This document shows, in pieces, positions 18,877 to 28,685 of a stretch of DNA of 64,000 bases. Position 1 is the first letter of the stretch. Every line of letters begins with the position of its first letter. Location: NCBI GenBank assembly GCA_016208915.1, contig JACQXE010000004.1, positions 1 through 64,000 on the forward strand, read 5' to 3'. The position numbers were made by a program, and so were the translations under genes. This DNA is from Nitrospirota bacterium (GTDB lineage: Bacteria > Nitrospirota > Thermodesulfovibrionia > Thermodesulfovibrionales > UBA1546). The notes under the pieces are model-generated. The model searched no databases. It saw nothing but the letters and a program-made list of their open reading frames with translations, and was not told where the DNA came from.

Positions 18877-20391
18877 TTAGAACACGACATCAAAGGTAAG
18901 ATAGAGATCCTTTGCGTTTTTAAGAGGCGCAAACATCTGTGATGTTGTATCACTTGTTGTCAAGTCAGATATCTTATGCGGCGCTCCAACCCAGTTCTGG
19001 CTCCCTGTATACTTGAAAGAGTAATACTGATAACCGAGCCTGAAGAATGCCTTGCCTTTCTTCGAGATTGGCTTCTGATTGAGTTCCTGTATTATGTATG
19101 CCTCATAGACATTGCCTCTTGTGCCGAGCTTGGTTGTCCACATATCATCTGATGCTGGCGTAAATGCAAGCCAGTTCTTTGAACCGCGGTTATATTCCAG
19201 ACCAAGCTTAGTGCCTGTTGCTTTAAGGTCATATCTTCCACCGAGATATATCACATTACCTGTACGGGATTTTTTCCCTTCGTAAGAGTCCCAAAGTAAA
19301 CCATACTGCCCCAAAGCTGCCATAGGTGGATAATAATTATTATTGGGATGAGTCTTGCTGAGAGCAGCAGATAAGAAAAGATTCAGATCGCCCATGCCAA
19401 CATTATCAAGCCTGCCCACAATTACACTGCCATACTGATCCACATCACCAAGATTAGTGTTGGTAGCTCCACTAATATCAGTAGCGCTTGCAAATATATT
19501 GAAGGCCCTGTTCCACTGCAATTCAACATGGAGGTTATCAGTATCGTGGGGAACAATATTAATGCCGAGCATGTCTACATCCTTCAGCCCATTATTAGGT
19601 CTGAAACCGCTGTCGAATCCTTTGCCATAGCAAATCTTTGCATATGCGCCTGGCAAATCAGCTATATCAGGCGCATAACCAACAGTCAGTCCATCAAAAG
19701 CCCAGTCTATCATAAAGCCTGGAACGCCTGCAGTGCTTGTTCTTTCAGTATTCTGCCTTATATTTGTAGGTATGCCTCCTGTTGACGGCCTTCTGCCAAC
19801 AGAAATCCATCCGGGCATACCAGCGACATTGCTCCATGTAGCGTATGCCTGATCAACCCTCAGAGTGTTGTCTTGCGGTGTATGTCCTATATTTGCATCA
19901 AATATGCTTTGCTTGTCAGCAAAATAGGCATTGGAACCTGTAACAGGATCAGAACTCTCCCATCCCCATACCTTATACATCAGCAATCTTGCCTTTACCT
20001 GAATGTCTTCTGTTGCCTTTGCCTTGAGATTCAACCCGAATCGGTTAGTCAGCAGCGCATCGTTTGCGAGATTTTTACCTGCAACACCGCTGCCCATTAC
20101 TTTTGCATCATGCGTCTTTCCTTTCAGGCTGTCGAGTCTGAATCTGTAATCACCGCCTATATCCAGCCATGATTGTCCTGTTGCTTTTTCAGCCTTTTCC
20201 TCGACCTTTGTGATTCTCTCCTCTTTTGCAGTCTCTTTTTTCTGAATTTCATTTAACTGCTGTTTCATTTTTTCGAGTTCCTTTGACAGCGAGTCAATCT
20301 TCTGCATAAGATCTGTCGTTGGGTCAGCAGCTAATGAGGTATAAGGCAGAAACAAAGCGAGTGCAACAAAAACCGCAAACAATCGCTTCAT
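18877..20391 (-). CDS. Putative porin (DUF3373-like)
   Basis: Signal peptide, coiled coil LEKMKQQLNEIQKKE, then beta-rich repeats ending in FDVVF. Confidence 0.7.
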   Translation of the reverse strand: MKRLFAVFVALALFLPYTSLAADPTTDLMQKIDSLSKELEKMKQQLNEIQKKETAKEERITKVEEKAEKATGQSWLDIGGDYRFRLDSLKGKTHDAKVMGSGVAGKNLANDALLTNRFGLNLKAKATEDIQVKARLLMYKVWGWESSDPVTGSNAYFADKQSIFDANIGHTPQDNTLRVDQAYATWSNVAGMPGWISVGRRPSTGGIPTNIRQNTERTSTAGVPGFMIDWAFDGLTVGYAPDIADLPGAYAKICYGKGFDSGFRPNNGLKDVDMLGINIVPHDTDNLHVELQWNRAFNIFASATDISGATNTNLGDVDQYGSVIVGRLDNVGMGDLNLFLSAALSKTHPNNNYYPPMAALGQYGLLWDSYEGKKSRTGNVIYLGGRYDLKATGTKLGLEYNRGSKNWLAFTPASDDMWTTKLGTRGNVYEAYIIQELNQKPISKKGKAFFRLGYQYYSFKYTGSQNWVGAPHKISDLTTSDTTSQMFAPLKNAKDLYLTFDVVF

Positions 20392-20502
20392 AAAAAAACC
20401 TCCTTAAATATTAATTTTAAAAAAGATAACACCAATCAACTGTTAAGTCAAGTTTTTATGTGCAAAACTATGCAACTTTTCTCAGGGAGGTTTCAGACTA
20501 AT

Positions 20503-21144
20503 TTATTTGGTATTGATTCTTGCTATAGCGTCTTCAGCAATAGCACATACACGCTTATCGTTTAACTCTTCATCTTCATAAAATTGTATGAGTTCATTAT
20601 CATTCTTAAGCCTTTCGATTGTTTTTAAATATTCTAAAGTTCCAATCTTTCCGAGCGCAAAAGCAGCAAGCCCGCGAAGCATTGGATCAGGATTATGAAG
20701 ATACTGGAGTATCTGTGGAGCCGAATGTATTACCAGTTCTTTTTTAACCTCGCCTATTCTGCCTATTGCCCAGAGCACACCTCTGCTAAGTTTTTCTTCC
20801 TCGAGGAAAAAGACTATTATTGGAGCAACATCTGCAAAAAGTTCAGGGCTGTTTCTGACTATCTCACCGAGCATTTCTGGAGAGCTCCACCCTATTCCGC
20901 CTGACTCATCCCTGATCATCCACAACAGACGGCCAATGAGATTCCGCACATGCTCAGGCTGCGTCTTTGCAATTTCTTTTGTTATGAGGCCAATTGACTC
21001 TATAGCTCGCCAGCAGACAATGCTTTTTTTATCGTAAGTCAGAGAAATCAGGAGCTTAATAATCCTTCTGTTATCAGCAGCTATGCGCAAAAGTTCATCG
21101 TATCTTTTATCTTCCAATAATCTGATTATTTCTTCTTTGTTCAT
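20503..21144 (-). CDS. HEAT-repeat protein (DVU0298-like)
   Basis: Repeated helical pairs such as DPMLRGLAAFALGKIG. Confidence 0.6.
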   Translation of the reverse strand: MNKEEIIRLLEDKRYDELLRIAADNRRIIKLLISLTYDKKSIVCWRAIESIGLITKEIAKTQPEHVRNLIGRLLWMIRDESGGIGWSSPEMLGEIVRNSPELFADVAPIIVFFLEEEKLSRGVLWAIGRIGEVKKELVIHSAPQILQYLHNPDPMLRGLAAFALGKIGTLEYLKTIERLKNDNELIQFYEDEELNDKRVCAIAEDAIARINTK

Positions 21145-21224
21145 TCTTTGTTATCACAATTGTCCAAAATAAGATTTATGAAAAGGCTGAACGCTTCATA
21201 AATACAATGATTTGTTATATAAAC

Positions 21225-21430
21225 AGATAATGGTATTTTCGCTCATTCCCTGCCTGCCGGCCGGCAGGTCGGTCGTTCCGATGCGACTCCTCCGCCTCAG
21301 GCGGATTCGCCGAGGCGAAGAGGGATTTTGCCTCACCCCCCTCATATTCCCCCCTTAGCAAGGGGGGATGGAGGGGGGTGTAGGAATATCGGCAAAATAA
21401 TACCGCTCAAATACTATATCCTGCCTATCT
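21225..21430. repeat. Long-hairpin interspersed repeat, copy C (GC-core subtype)
   Basis: GGTATTTTCGCTCATTCCCTGCC ... GGAATATCGGCAAAATAATACCGCTCAAATACTATATCCTGCC. Confidence 0.85.
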
Positions 21431-21446
21431 TTCTTTTTTTCTATCT

Positions 21447-22970
21447 TTATCTCTTCTTGCTTATCTTTTCCTTAAGATCAATCATATCTCTCATATTTTT
21501 TAAGTTATTCGTCAGTTCCCACCATCCGAGTTTAAATGCCTGATAATCAGGAGCTCCTGTCATGGCAGATGCATAGCGAATAGAATTCGAATAAAAAAGC
21601 CACTGTTTTACCCACAGCTGCTCTATCGCTTCATCAAATGGATTGGTCTTATCTTCTATCCCTTTTTCCCATGACTCAACCAACAGTAGTGTCGCTGACA
21701 AAGTCATATCATTTGTTTCTTTAATTGTATTTGCGAGTTTTTCAAAATGCCCGTTGGTCCAGTCTGTGCTGTGGCAGCCGCCGCATACCCGTTTCATTGA
21801 TGCAATTCTTCTGTCCTGCTCTGTTTTATCTATCAGATATTCTGAGGCAGGCTCTCCTGTGAAAGTAACAGGCAACGGCAGACCGTCTTTATTTTTTATA
21901 ATACTTGTATTGCCTGATTTCGGCTGCGGATGGCTGTAAACCAGACCAAAAAGCCTGACCCACAATCTTGAACCAAAATCATGCGTTCTCTCAGCAAGCA
22001 CACTGCCGTCAGGAGAAACAAGAAGACTGTTATGGCATGTTGCGCATGTCGGCGCCTTTACATCTTTGCCGATTGTCCAGGGAACTGCGTTAAAATCCCA
22101 TTCATAATATTTCGAAGCATATATGTTCCCGTGCTTGCTCTCTTTATATACATTAAATGCAGGCACATCAGGCTCAAGATGGCACTGTCCGCAGGTATAG
22201 GGCTTTCTTGCAACCTCTATGGAAAATCCGTGTCTTGGATGGCAGGCAGTGCAGGAGCCAAGGCTGCCATCAGGATTCTCCCTTCCTACCCCTTGATTTG
22301 GCCAGTTTGTAAGGTCAGGGACAGTAATCTCGCCCATTTTGGCAGTCATAACTTTTTTCATGCCTTTTACTTCTATTTTTGTTCCATGACAGGCAAGACA
22401 AGTTTCATTAAGAGTAATATCCGATGGTTTATCTGTTGTTATTCTGTTGTTATCTATTTTTTTTACCCCTGTAATAGTGCTCACCAAAGTATGATACACA
22501 GGGTTTTCCATTATATTTTTTATAGCGTGAGCCTTCTTGCTGTCAGAATACTGTTTTACCTCTGCAGGATGACATGTTTGACAGTCATTGGGTGAAGCAA
22601 TTACATTTATCTTATACCCCATATGAGTGAAATTATCCTTATGTTTTTCAGGATTGAGGCTGTGGCACTCATAACATCCAACAATTTTTTCTGATAATTC
22701 AACTGGAATCTCAGCAGCTGAAACTCTTCTCTGAAAAACAGGTTTTTTTATACCCTCTGCCGGAGTTGTCTTTGAATGCCTGCTTGAAAGCCAGTCTTCC
22801 ACAATACCGGGAGTATATATCTTATGACATGCAAGGCATGCCTGTGTCTGAGTGCTGATGTTTGGCTCTGCTTTCTTGTCTATCTTATCTTCAGAGGCGT
22901 TCAGTGACGTCAAAAACAACACCACCATGAAAAACGAAAACATGCCTGTTTTTATTGCCGTGGATTTCAT
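21447..22970 (-). CDS. Second HAO-superfamily octaheme cytochrome c
   Basis: Eight CXXCH (CLACH, CYECH, CQTCH, CLACH, CTACH, CGQCH, CATCH, CGGCH); ESKHGNIYASK matches the SKHGSIW region of 12748..13977. Confidence 0.75.
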   Translation of the reverse strand: MKSTAIKTGMFSFFMVVLFLTSLNASEDKIDKKAEPNISTQTQACLACHKIYTPGIVEDWLSSRHSKTTPAEGIKKPVFQRRVSAAEIPVELSEKIVGCYECHSLNPEKHKDNFTHMGYKINVIASPNDCQTCHPAEVKQYSDSKKAHAIKNIMENPVYHTLVSTITGVKKIDNNRITTDKPSDITLNETCLACHGTKIEVKGMKKVMTAKMGEITVPDLTNWPNQGVGRENPDGSLGSCTACHPRHGFSIEVARKPYTCGQCHLEPDVPAFNVYKESKHGNIYASKYYEWDFNAVPWTIGKDVKAPTCATCHNSLLVSPDGSVLAERTHDFGSRLWVRLFGLVYSHPQPKSGNTSIIKNKDGLPLPVTFTGEPASEYLIDKTEQDRRIASMKRVCGGCHSTDWTNGHFEKLANTIKETNDMTLSATLLLVESWEKGIEDKTNPFDEAIEQLWVKQWLFYSNSIRYASAMTGAPDYQAFKLGWWELTNNLKNMRDMIDLKEKISKKR

Positions 22971-23022
22971 ATCCCCTCCTTTTGAAAGTCAAGACATTAC
23001 AATAATATTAATTGCCGCAATT

Positions 23023-23090
23023 CCGTCATTCCCGCTTGTCGGGAATCCTTCCTGAAACAAGGAGAGATTCTGGACAAGCCAGAATGACAG
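23023..23090. repeat. Small inverted-repeat element (GTCATTCCCG type)
   Basis: GTCATTCCCGCTTGTC ... GACAAGCCAGAATGAC, 16-bp arms with 2 mismatches. Confidence 0.75.
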
Positions 23091-23103
23091 GGTCAAGAAT
23101 CGT

Positions 23104-23598
23104 TTAGTCAACCTTTTTAAATGCCTGTTTTCCTGCACCGCATATCGGGCATTTGTCCGGCGCTTCATCCTCTACAGTATTTCCGCAAACCTGACAAACA
23201 TAATAATCAACATCAGGATTCTTGCTGAGATTTTCAAGAGCTTTTGTGTAGAGCGCAGCATGAACCTTTTCAACTTCATTGGCGTAGACAAAACTCCTCT
23301 CAGCTCCCTTTTTCCCCTCGCTCTTAGCATCTTCGATCATCTGGGGATACATTTTCTGAAACTCGTATGCTTCACCGTCAATCGCCTCCTGAAGGTTTTC
23401 TTTTGTGCCCTTTATCCCTCCGCTCTCTCTCAGGTGATTATGCGCATGAACAGTCTCTGCCTCAGCAGCTGCCCTGAACAGCCTCGCAATTTGCTTAAAG
23501 CCTTCATCTTCTGCCTTTTTTGCAAAAGCAAGGTATTTCCTGTTTGCCTGAGATTCACCGGCAAATGCATCCATTAGATTTTTTTCAGTCTTAGACAT
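23104..23598 (-). CDS. Rubrerythrin
   Basis: AFAGESQANRKYLAFAKKAEDEGF...YYVCQVCGNTVEDEAPDKCPICGAGKQAF. Confidence 0.95.
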   Translation of the reverse strand: MSKTEKNLMDAFAGESQANRKYLAFAKKAEDEGFKQIARLFRAAAEAETVHAHNHLRESGGIKGTKENLQEAIDGEAYEFQKMYPQMIEDAKSEGKKGAERSFVYANEVEKVHAALYTKALENLSKNPDVDYYVCQVCGNTVEDEAPDKCPICGAGKQAFKKVD

Positions 23599-24825
23599 CT
23601 AACCCTCCTTTTCAAATTTTTTATGATAGTCTTTTACTTTCTTCGCAAATTCCCTGCCGAATTCATAACACTTAGCTTCATCCTCAGCAGATGGCCTGTA
23701 TAGAACCTGGAGTCCAGGCTCAAAAATCTCCTGTCCCATTTTCTTGAATTCCTCATAAGCCTCTTTTACTGCGCCGCCTCCCCATCCAAAACTGCCAAAG
23801 GCGCCCATTATCCTGTTCTTCGGTCTCAGGCCTCTGAGATGAGCCATTAGCTCAGCAACAGACGGAAACATGAGATTATTTAAGGTGGGAGTGCCTATCA
23901 AACAGCCCCTTGATTTCCAAAACTCCTTGATAGCAACACTCATGGGCGTTGCCCTGAGCTTTATCACTTTGCAATCAACTCCTTCATCCTTAATGCCCTG
24001 TATTATAGGCAATGTCATATATTCAGTGCTGTGCCACATGGTATCGTAAATGACTGACACGCTGAGATTAGCCTTTCCGTTTGCCATATCCATATACATC
24101 TGCAAGACCTTCTGCGGATTTGCCCTCCAGATTATTCCATGGTCAGGCGCGATCATCTCAATCTCCAAACCCAATTTTTGTATATCTGCAATCTTCGTCT
24201 TTATCAACTGCCCGAACGGCATCAGGATATTGGCGTAATAATCCACAACTGCATCTTCAAGCTCAGACATGGATTCGCAGGTGACGAATTCATCGTCGAA
24301 TCTTACTGCAGATGCAATATGCTGGCCGAATGCATCCTGACTAATAAGGAGCTTTTCTTCTTTTATATATGTCATCATGGAATCCGGCCAATGAAGCATT
24401 GGAGTTTCCAGAAAAAGAAGAGTCCTTCTACCGATTTTCAATGTGTCACCGGTCTTTACAATCTTTATATCCCATTCAGACATATCAAAAAACCTCTCGA
24501 GACCTTTTCTGCCCTTTTCAGTCATGTAGACAGTAGCCTTCGGGGTCAGATTCATTATCCTATCAATGCTCGTTGCATGGTCATTCTCTATATGGTTTAT
24601 AACAACATGCCTTATCTTCGAGGGGTCAACAACAGATTTGATGTTCTTGATGGTAATATCTGCGAAATCGTATTTGACTGTATCCAAAAGCGTTATCTCA
24701 TCATCCATTATCAGATAATTATTATAGGTTGTGCCTCGGGGCGTTATGTAACCGTGGAAATCCCTGACAGCCCAATCAACAGCTCCAACCCAGTAGATAT
24801 CCTTCTTAATCTCAACAGCCTTCAT
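23599..24825 (-). CDS. FprA-family A-type flavoprotein (flavodiiron)
   Basis: HIENDHATSID, metallo-beta-lactamase fold, then flavodoxin VSVIYDTMWHSTEYM...GTPTLNNLMFPSVAELMAHLRGL. Confidence 0.92.
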   Translation of the reverse strand: MKAVEIKKDIYWVGAVDWAVRDFHGYITPRGTTYNNYLIMDDEITLLDTVKYDFADITIKNIKSVVDPSKIRHVVINHIENDHATSIDRIMNLTPKATVYMTEKGRKGLERFFDMSEWDIKIVKTGDTLKIGRRTLLFLETPMLHWPDSMMTYIKEEKLLISQDAFGQHIASAVRFDDEFVTCESMSELEDAVVDYYANILMPFGQLIKTKIADIQKLGLEIEMIAPDHGIIWRANPQKVLQMYMDMANGKANLSVSVIYDTMWHSTEYMTLPIIQGIKDEGVDCKVIKLRATPMSVAIKEFWKSRGCLIGTPTLNNLMFPSVAELMAHLRGLRPKNRIMGAFGSFGWGGGAVKEAYEEFKKMGQEIFEPGLQVLYRPSAEDEAKCYEFGREFAKKVKDYHKKFEKEG

Positions 24826-24855
24826 CTGCTCTCATCCTCCTTTTGTAACAATTGC

Positions 24856-26808
24856 CTATGTTTCTTCTGCTTTCTCTTTATCTTTTTTCATTTGCGAAAA
24901 TTCTGCCATTGCCTTTTTTGCACATTCGGGGCATATACTGTGGGTAAATTCCGCTTCTGAGCGTTCAGTTATATAAGTTTCAAGATGTTCCCAGTAGTTT
25001 TTATCATTTCTGATTTTCTTGCAATAAGAACAGATAGGGACAAAACCCCTTAGTGTCTTTATTCTGGCAAGTGCGTCCTGAAGTTCAGAGGTGAGTTTTT
25101 CACTTTCGGTTAGTGATTTTTTCAACGCTATTGAGTATCTTTCCATCGTGAGCAGATATAATGTCAACAGCGCTGTAAACAGCAAACCCGCAGATAAAAC
25201 AGCCAGAGCGCCTTCAAACAGATAGGAAGGAACTTCTGATGCCTGATAAAACTCCAGAATCCATTTACGGTCCGCCATATTAAAAGCCACAGCGCGGTAA
25301 AACCTGGCACGGCTTACTCCAATATCCTTTGCGCTCGCATACAGCAACTTTTCTTTTTCCTCTGCCATAGCATCAGAAAGACGGAAATCAATGCCTTTAT
25401 AACTAATACCGTACAGCGCTGTTTCAACCATATCCCCTACCCTAAAAACACCGATGGCAAAACCCATCAGATTCTTACGGCGTTCTTCCTCGTTATTGTA
25501 AGAGCTGTCATGCCGGTGAACAGGCAAGAAAATCAGGATGCCTGACTGCTGCCCTGTTTCCTGAACAAGCGTTACTCCTGATGTTGAAGTCATCTCGCCT
25601 GTATCGCGTGCCTTTTCCAAAGCTTTAAGACGGTCCGGCTGAGAAGCAAGGTCATATCCAAGCGCTGATTCATTTCCTTTAAGGGGCTCCACAAAATAAA
25701 CAGGAAAATACCCTTTACGCTGTCCGGCTTTTACAATCCCGCCATTTGCATCTTTTTCAGTAAACTGAAAATCCTTAAATCCATCCATACGTGCAGCTTT
25801 TTCATATCTTGACCTCTCTGAACCCTGTACGCGCAGAACCCACTCAACAGCCTGAATACCGGGATTACTTAGCAGAATGTCCTCCAGAAAAAGTTGAAAT
25901 TCATGGCGTGTTACCTTCTCAGATGCGATAAAAAAAGACCTGACACTTTTAATGACCTCAAGATTTTTGTCAACTTTCCTCTGTAAAGCTATTGACAGGC
26001 TGTCTGTCTGCTGAATAAAGCTGTCCTGAATAGTCTTTAATCTGTTTTTCTGCACAATGCTGTAGAGGGTGAGGGTTATCAAAGCCCCTGTTATGCACAC
26101 AACTGCTGCCGGTAAATAGCGGCCGTGGAATATCGGCATGGTGCGAACCAAAACATCAGCTCCTGAAACAGATAAAGACAGATGCGGCATTACAGCAGCG
26201 AACAGACCCGAACCCAACAGCACAAATGCAATAGCCGTCGGCATGGCTACCGGTATTACAGCTCCTCCATACATCAAGGGGGTTCCAATCAGATAACCAA
26301 TAATTATTGCAAGCCCGGTTATCATTACCCCAGCTGCCATTCCAACGGCAAGATACCTGCCGGGCCTCAGCGTTTGCGGGACACAAAGCATCAACAACTG
26401 GGACAGTCCTGACAAAAGAAAAGACACTGCTGTAACAGGTGACATACGGCCTATAGGGAACCCGTGCAATGTCCTTGATTCACCGGCAAGCAGCCTCTCG
26501 ATTCCGAAATCTGTGCCGATAAAGAACTGGATAAGCATCAGCAGCGCAAAAACAGCGACAAGAACAGCGGATACTTTTGAGAACAGGATTGCAAGATAGC
26601 GTGAGTCCCAGCGTGCGGATACGAATAATGAACCGCCCATAATGATAAATGCCAATGCAGTGCTGGGCGCCATGGGAATGTAATCGGGTCTGATGCTATG
26701 AAGCAGCCATAGATTTGTAAGCCAGCCGATTATCGCAATGAATCCGATGCCGGCTGTTAACAGAGCACAAGTTTGAATAATAACTTTATAGCGGTCTTTA
26801 TTGCTCAT
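24856..26808 (-). CDS. Membrane CHASE-domain protein with C-terminal CSYCKKIR...CPEC domain
   Basis: Multi-TM N-term, CHASE-like RRYEKAARMDGF..YFPVYFVEPLKGNESALGYDL; tail PICSYCKKIRNDKNYWEHLETYITERSEAEFTHSICPEC; no kinase or GGDEF domain seen. Confidence 0.75.
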   Translation of the reverse strand: MSNKDRYKVIIQTCALLTAGIGFIAIIGWLTNLWLLHSIRPDYIPMAPSTALAFIIMGGSLFVSARWDSRYLAILFSKVSAVLVAVFALLMLIQFFIGTDFGIERLLAGESRTLHGFPIGRMSPVTAVSFLLSGLSQLLMLCVPQTLRPGRYLAVGMAAGVMITGLAIIIGYLIGTPLMYGGAVIPVAMPTAIAFVLLGSGLFAAVMPHLSLSVSGADVLVRTMPIFHGRYLPAAVVCITGALITLTLYSIVQKNRLKTIQDSFIQQTDSLSIALQRKVDKNLEVIKSVRSFFIASEKVTRHEFQLFLEDILLSNPGIQAVEWVLRVQGSERSRYEKAARMDGFKDFQFTEKDANGGIVKAGQRKGYFPVYFVEPLKGNESALGYDLASQPDRLKALEKARDTGEMTSTSGVTLVQETGQQSGILIFLPVHRHDSSYNNEEERRKNLMGFAIGVFRVGDMVETALYGISYKGIDFRLSDAMAEEKEKLLYASAKDIGVSRARFYRAVAFNMADRKWILEFYQASEVPSYLFEGALAVLSAGLLFTALLTLYLLTMERYSIALKKSLTESEKLTSELQDALARIKTLRGFVPICSYCKKIRNDKNYWEHLETYITERSEAEFTHSICPECAKKAMAEFSQMKKDKEKAEET

Positions 26809-28571
26809 TTATCAAGAGCCTCTCTTACCTTCTTCAGAAGATTTGCCGGAGACATGGGCTTCGCTAAAAAGTTCAACCCTTCTTCTCGTAGAGTCGAGTC
26901 TACGACAAGCATTCCCTTTTTGCTGATGAAATCTGCTGAATAGCCGCTTGTCATAAGCAGTTTTATATCAGGTTTTACCTTTTTGATTATCTCATATGCT
27001 TCTTTACCGCTCATCTTAGGCATTACAACATCAAGCAGGAGAAGATCAATCTTATCTTTGTTTTCCATGAATTTGCTTACCGCTTCCTTTCCGTCAGCCG
27101 CCTCTATGACCTTATATCCTGACTCCTTAAGCACATCCTTGATGAGTCTTCTGACTGATTCTTCATCCTCTGCAAGCAAAATTGTCTCGGTTCCGCGTGT
27201 TGGAGGAATGTCAACAGTCTCCGCCAGCCTTGCGTCCTTAACTGCTGCTGTTTTAAACACAGGAAGATATATCTTTAATGCTGTGCCCTTGCCAATTTCA
27301 CTATAGCAATTAATATAACCGTCGTGCTGTTTGATTATACCATACACTATTGACAGCCCAAGCCCTGTGCCTTTCCCGACCTCCTTTGTCGTAAAGAACG
27401 GCTCAAATATCCTTTCTCTTGTCGCCTCATCCATGCCTGTGCCTGTATCCGTCACTGTTATAAGCGCGTATGCGCCGGGTTTGCCGTATCCGTGAATCTT
27501 TATGAATTCATTGTCAATATCTATTACTTCTGTTGCAATGGTGAATGTTCCGCACTCTGGTATGGCATCCCTTGCATTCGTGGCAAGGTTCATTAATACC
27601 TGCTCTATCTGGCCTGAATCGGCAAAGACATCTATTGCCCCTTCATGCAATATCGTTTCAACCTTTATATCCTCTCCTATAATCCTCAATAAAAGCTTTT
27701 CAACCATCCTTATTATCCCATTCAGGTCCACAGGCTTCCTGTCCATTATCTGCTTTCTGCTGAAAATGAGAAGGTTCTGCGTAAGGTGCGCCGCCCTGTC
27801 CGCCGCTTTAAGCATATGCTCTATGTTCAAACGCTGCGGGTCGTCCGCTGCCACCTTCATCAGTGCGATATGACCATAGCCAACTATCGCTGTAAGTATA
27901 TTATTGAAGTCATGCGCAATGCCTCCGGCAAGCTGTCCCACTGCGTCCATCTTCTGCATATGGCGGAGCTGGTCTTCAAGTTTCCTGCGTTCGGTTACGT
28001 CCCTGTCGATGCCGCGATAACCGCAAAATTTTCCGCTACTGTCGAAGAACGGGACGCCGCTTGTTTCAAGGACGACCGGATGGCCGTCTTTATGGAGGTT
28101 TGTGTTTTCGAGGTTTGCGAAAGGTTTTTTCGCTGCGGCTATCGGCCCGAATATGTCCGCAACCCGTTTGGCTTCATCAGGCGGCATAAAGTCAAAAGGT
28201 GCTTTGCCAAGCATTTCTTCAGGTTCATAACCGAGCAATACCTTTATTTTCGGACTCACATAAGTATAAAGAGCATTTTCGTCGACCTCCCACACCCAGT
28301 CGCTGGTGGTTTCTATAAGGTTGCGAAATCTCTCCTCGCTTTCCTTCAGCGCCTCCTCCCGCTTGATTAACAGATAAAGAAGCCCGGCGGTTACTATGAT
28401 AAAGAGCCAGCCTTTGTATGTCTGAACTCTGGTGAGCGCTGTAAGGTCTGTTATAAAGAGGGCGATAAGATTGTCAGAGACTAAAATCCACAGGCTTCCG
28501 ACAACTGCATAAATCAGAGCGATCCTGAAGGATGCCTTAATTATCTTCTGTTTTGACGAAGTTCTCTCCAT
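26805..28571 (-). CDS. PAS hybrid histidine kinase with C-terminal receiver
   Basis: PAS, HATPase ([18 protein letters not shown]), REC ([17 protein letters not shown]); start taken at MERTSSKQK rather than the 28709 ORF start, which would overlap the divergent gene. Confidence 0.88.
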   Translation of the reverse strand: MERTSSKQKIIKASFRIALIYAVVGSLWILVSDNLIALFITDLTALTRVQTYKGWLFIIVTAGLLYLLIKREEALKESEERFRNLIETTSDWVWEVDENALYTYVSPKIKVLLGYEPEEMLGKAPFDFMPPDEAKRVADIFGPIAAAKKPFANLENTNLHKDGHPVVLETSGVPFFDSSGKFCGYRGIDRDVTERRKLEDQLRHMQKMDAVGQLAGGIAHDFNNILTAIVGYGHIALMKVAADDPQRLNIEHMLKAADRAAHLTQNLLIFSRKQIMDRKPVDLNGIIRMVEKLLLRIIGEDIKVETILHEGAIDVFADSGQIEQVLMNLATNARDAIPECGTFTIATEVIDIDNEFIKIHGYGKPGAYALITVTDTGTGMDEATRERIFEPFFTTKEVGKGTGLGLSIVYGIIKQHDGYINCYSEIGKGTALKIYLPVFKTAAVKDARLAETVDIPPTRGTETILLAEDEESVRRLIKDVLKESGYKVIEAADGKEAVSKFMENKDKIDLLLLDVVMPKMSGKEAYEIIKKVKPDIKLLMTSGYSADFISKKGMLVVDSTLREEGLNFLAKPMSPANLLKKVREALDK

Positions 28572-28685
28572 TGCGCCTTGCTCTCTCTTATCTGAGAATA
28601 CCACCAATTTTGAAATGCTGCAAATACCACTGTCCCCAAAAGGCATTGCAAGCAAAAATCTCCCTGTGTTATTCTGAGGATAAAC

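Noticed and set aside
21981-22595. 204-aa plus-strand ORF antisense to the second HAO-like cytochrome
   Set aside because: Composition is the complement of CXXCH-rich coding sequence; no independent signal
24139-24960. 273-aa plus-strand ORF antisense to the flavodiiron gene
   Set aside because: Low-complexity, no domain, wholly antisense to a confidently identified gene
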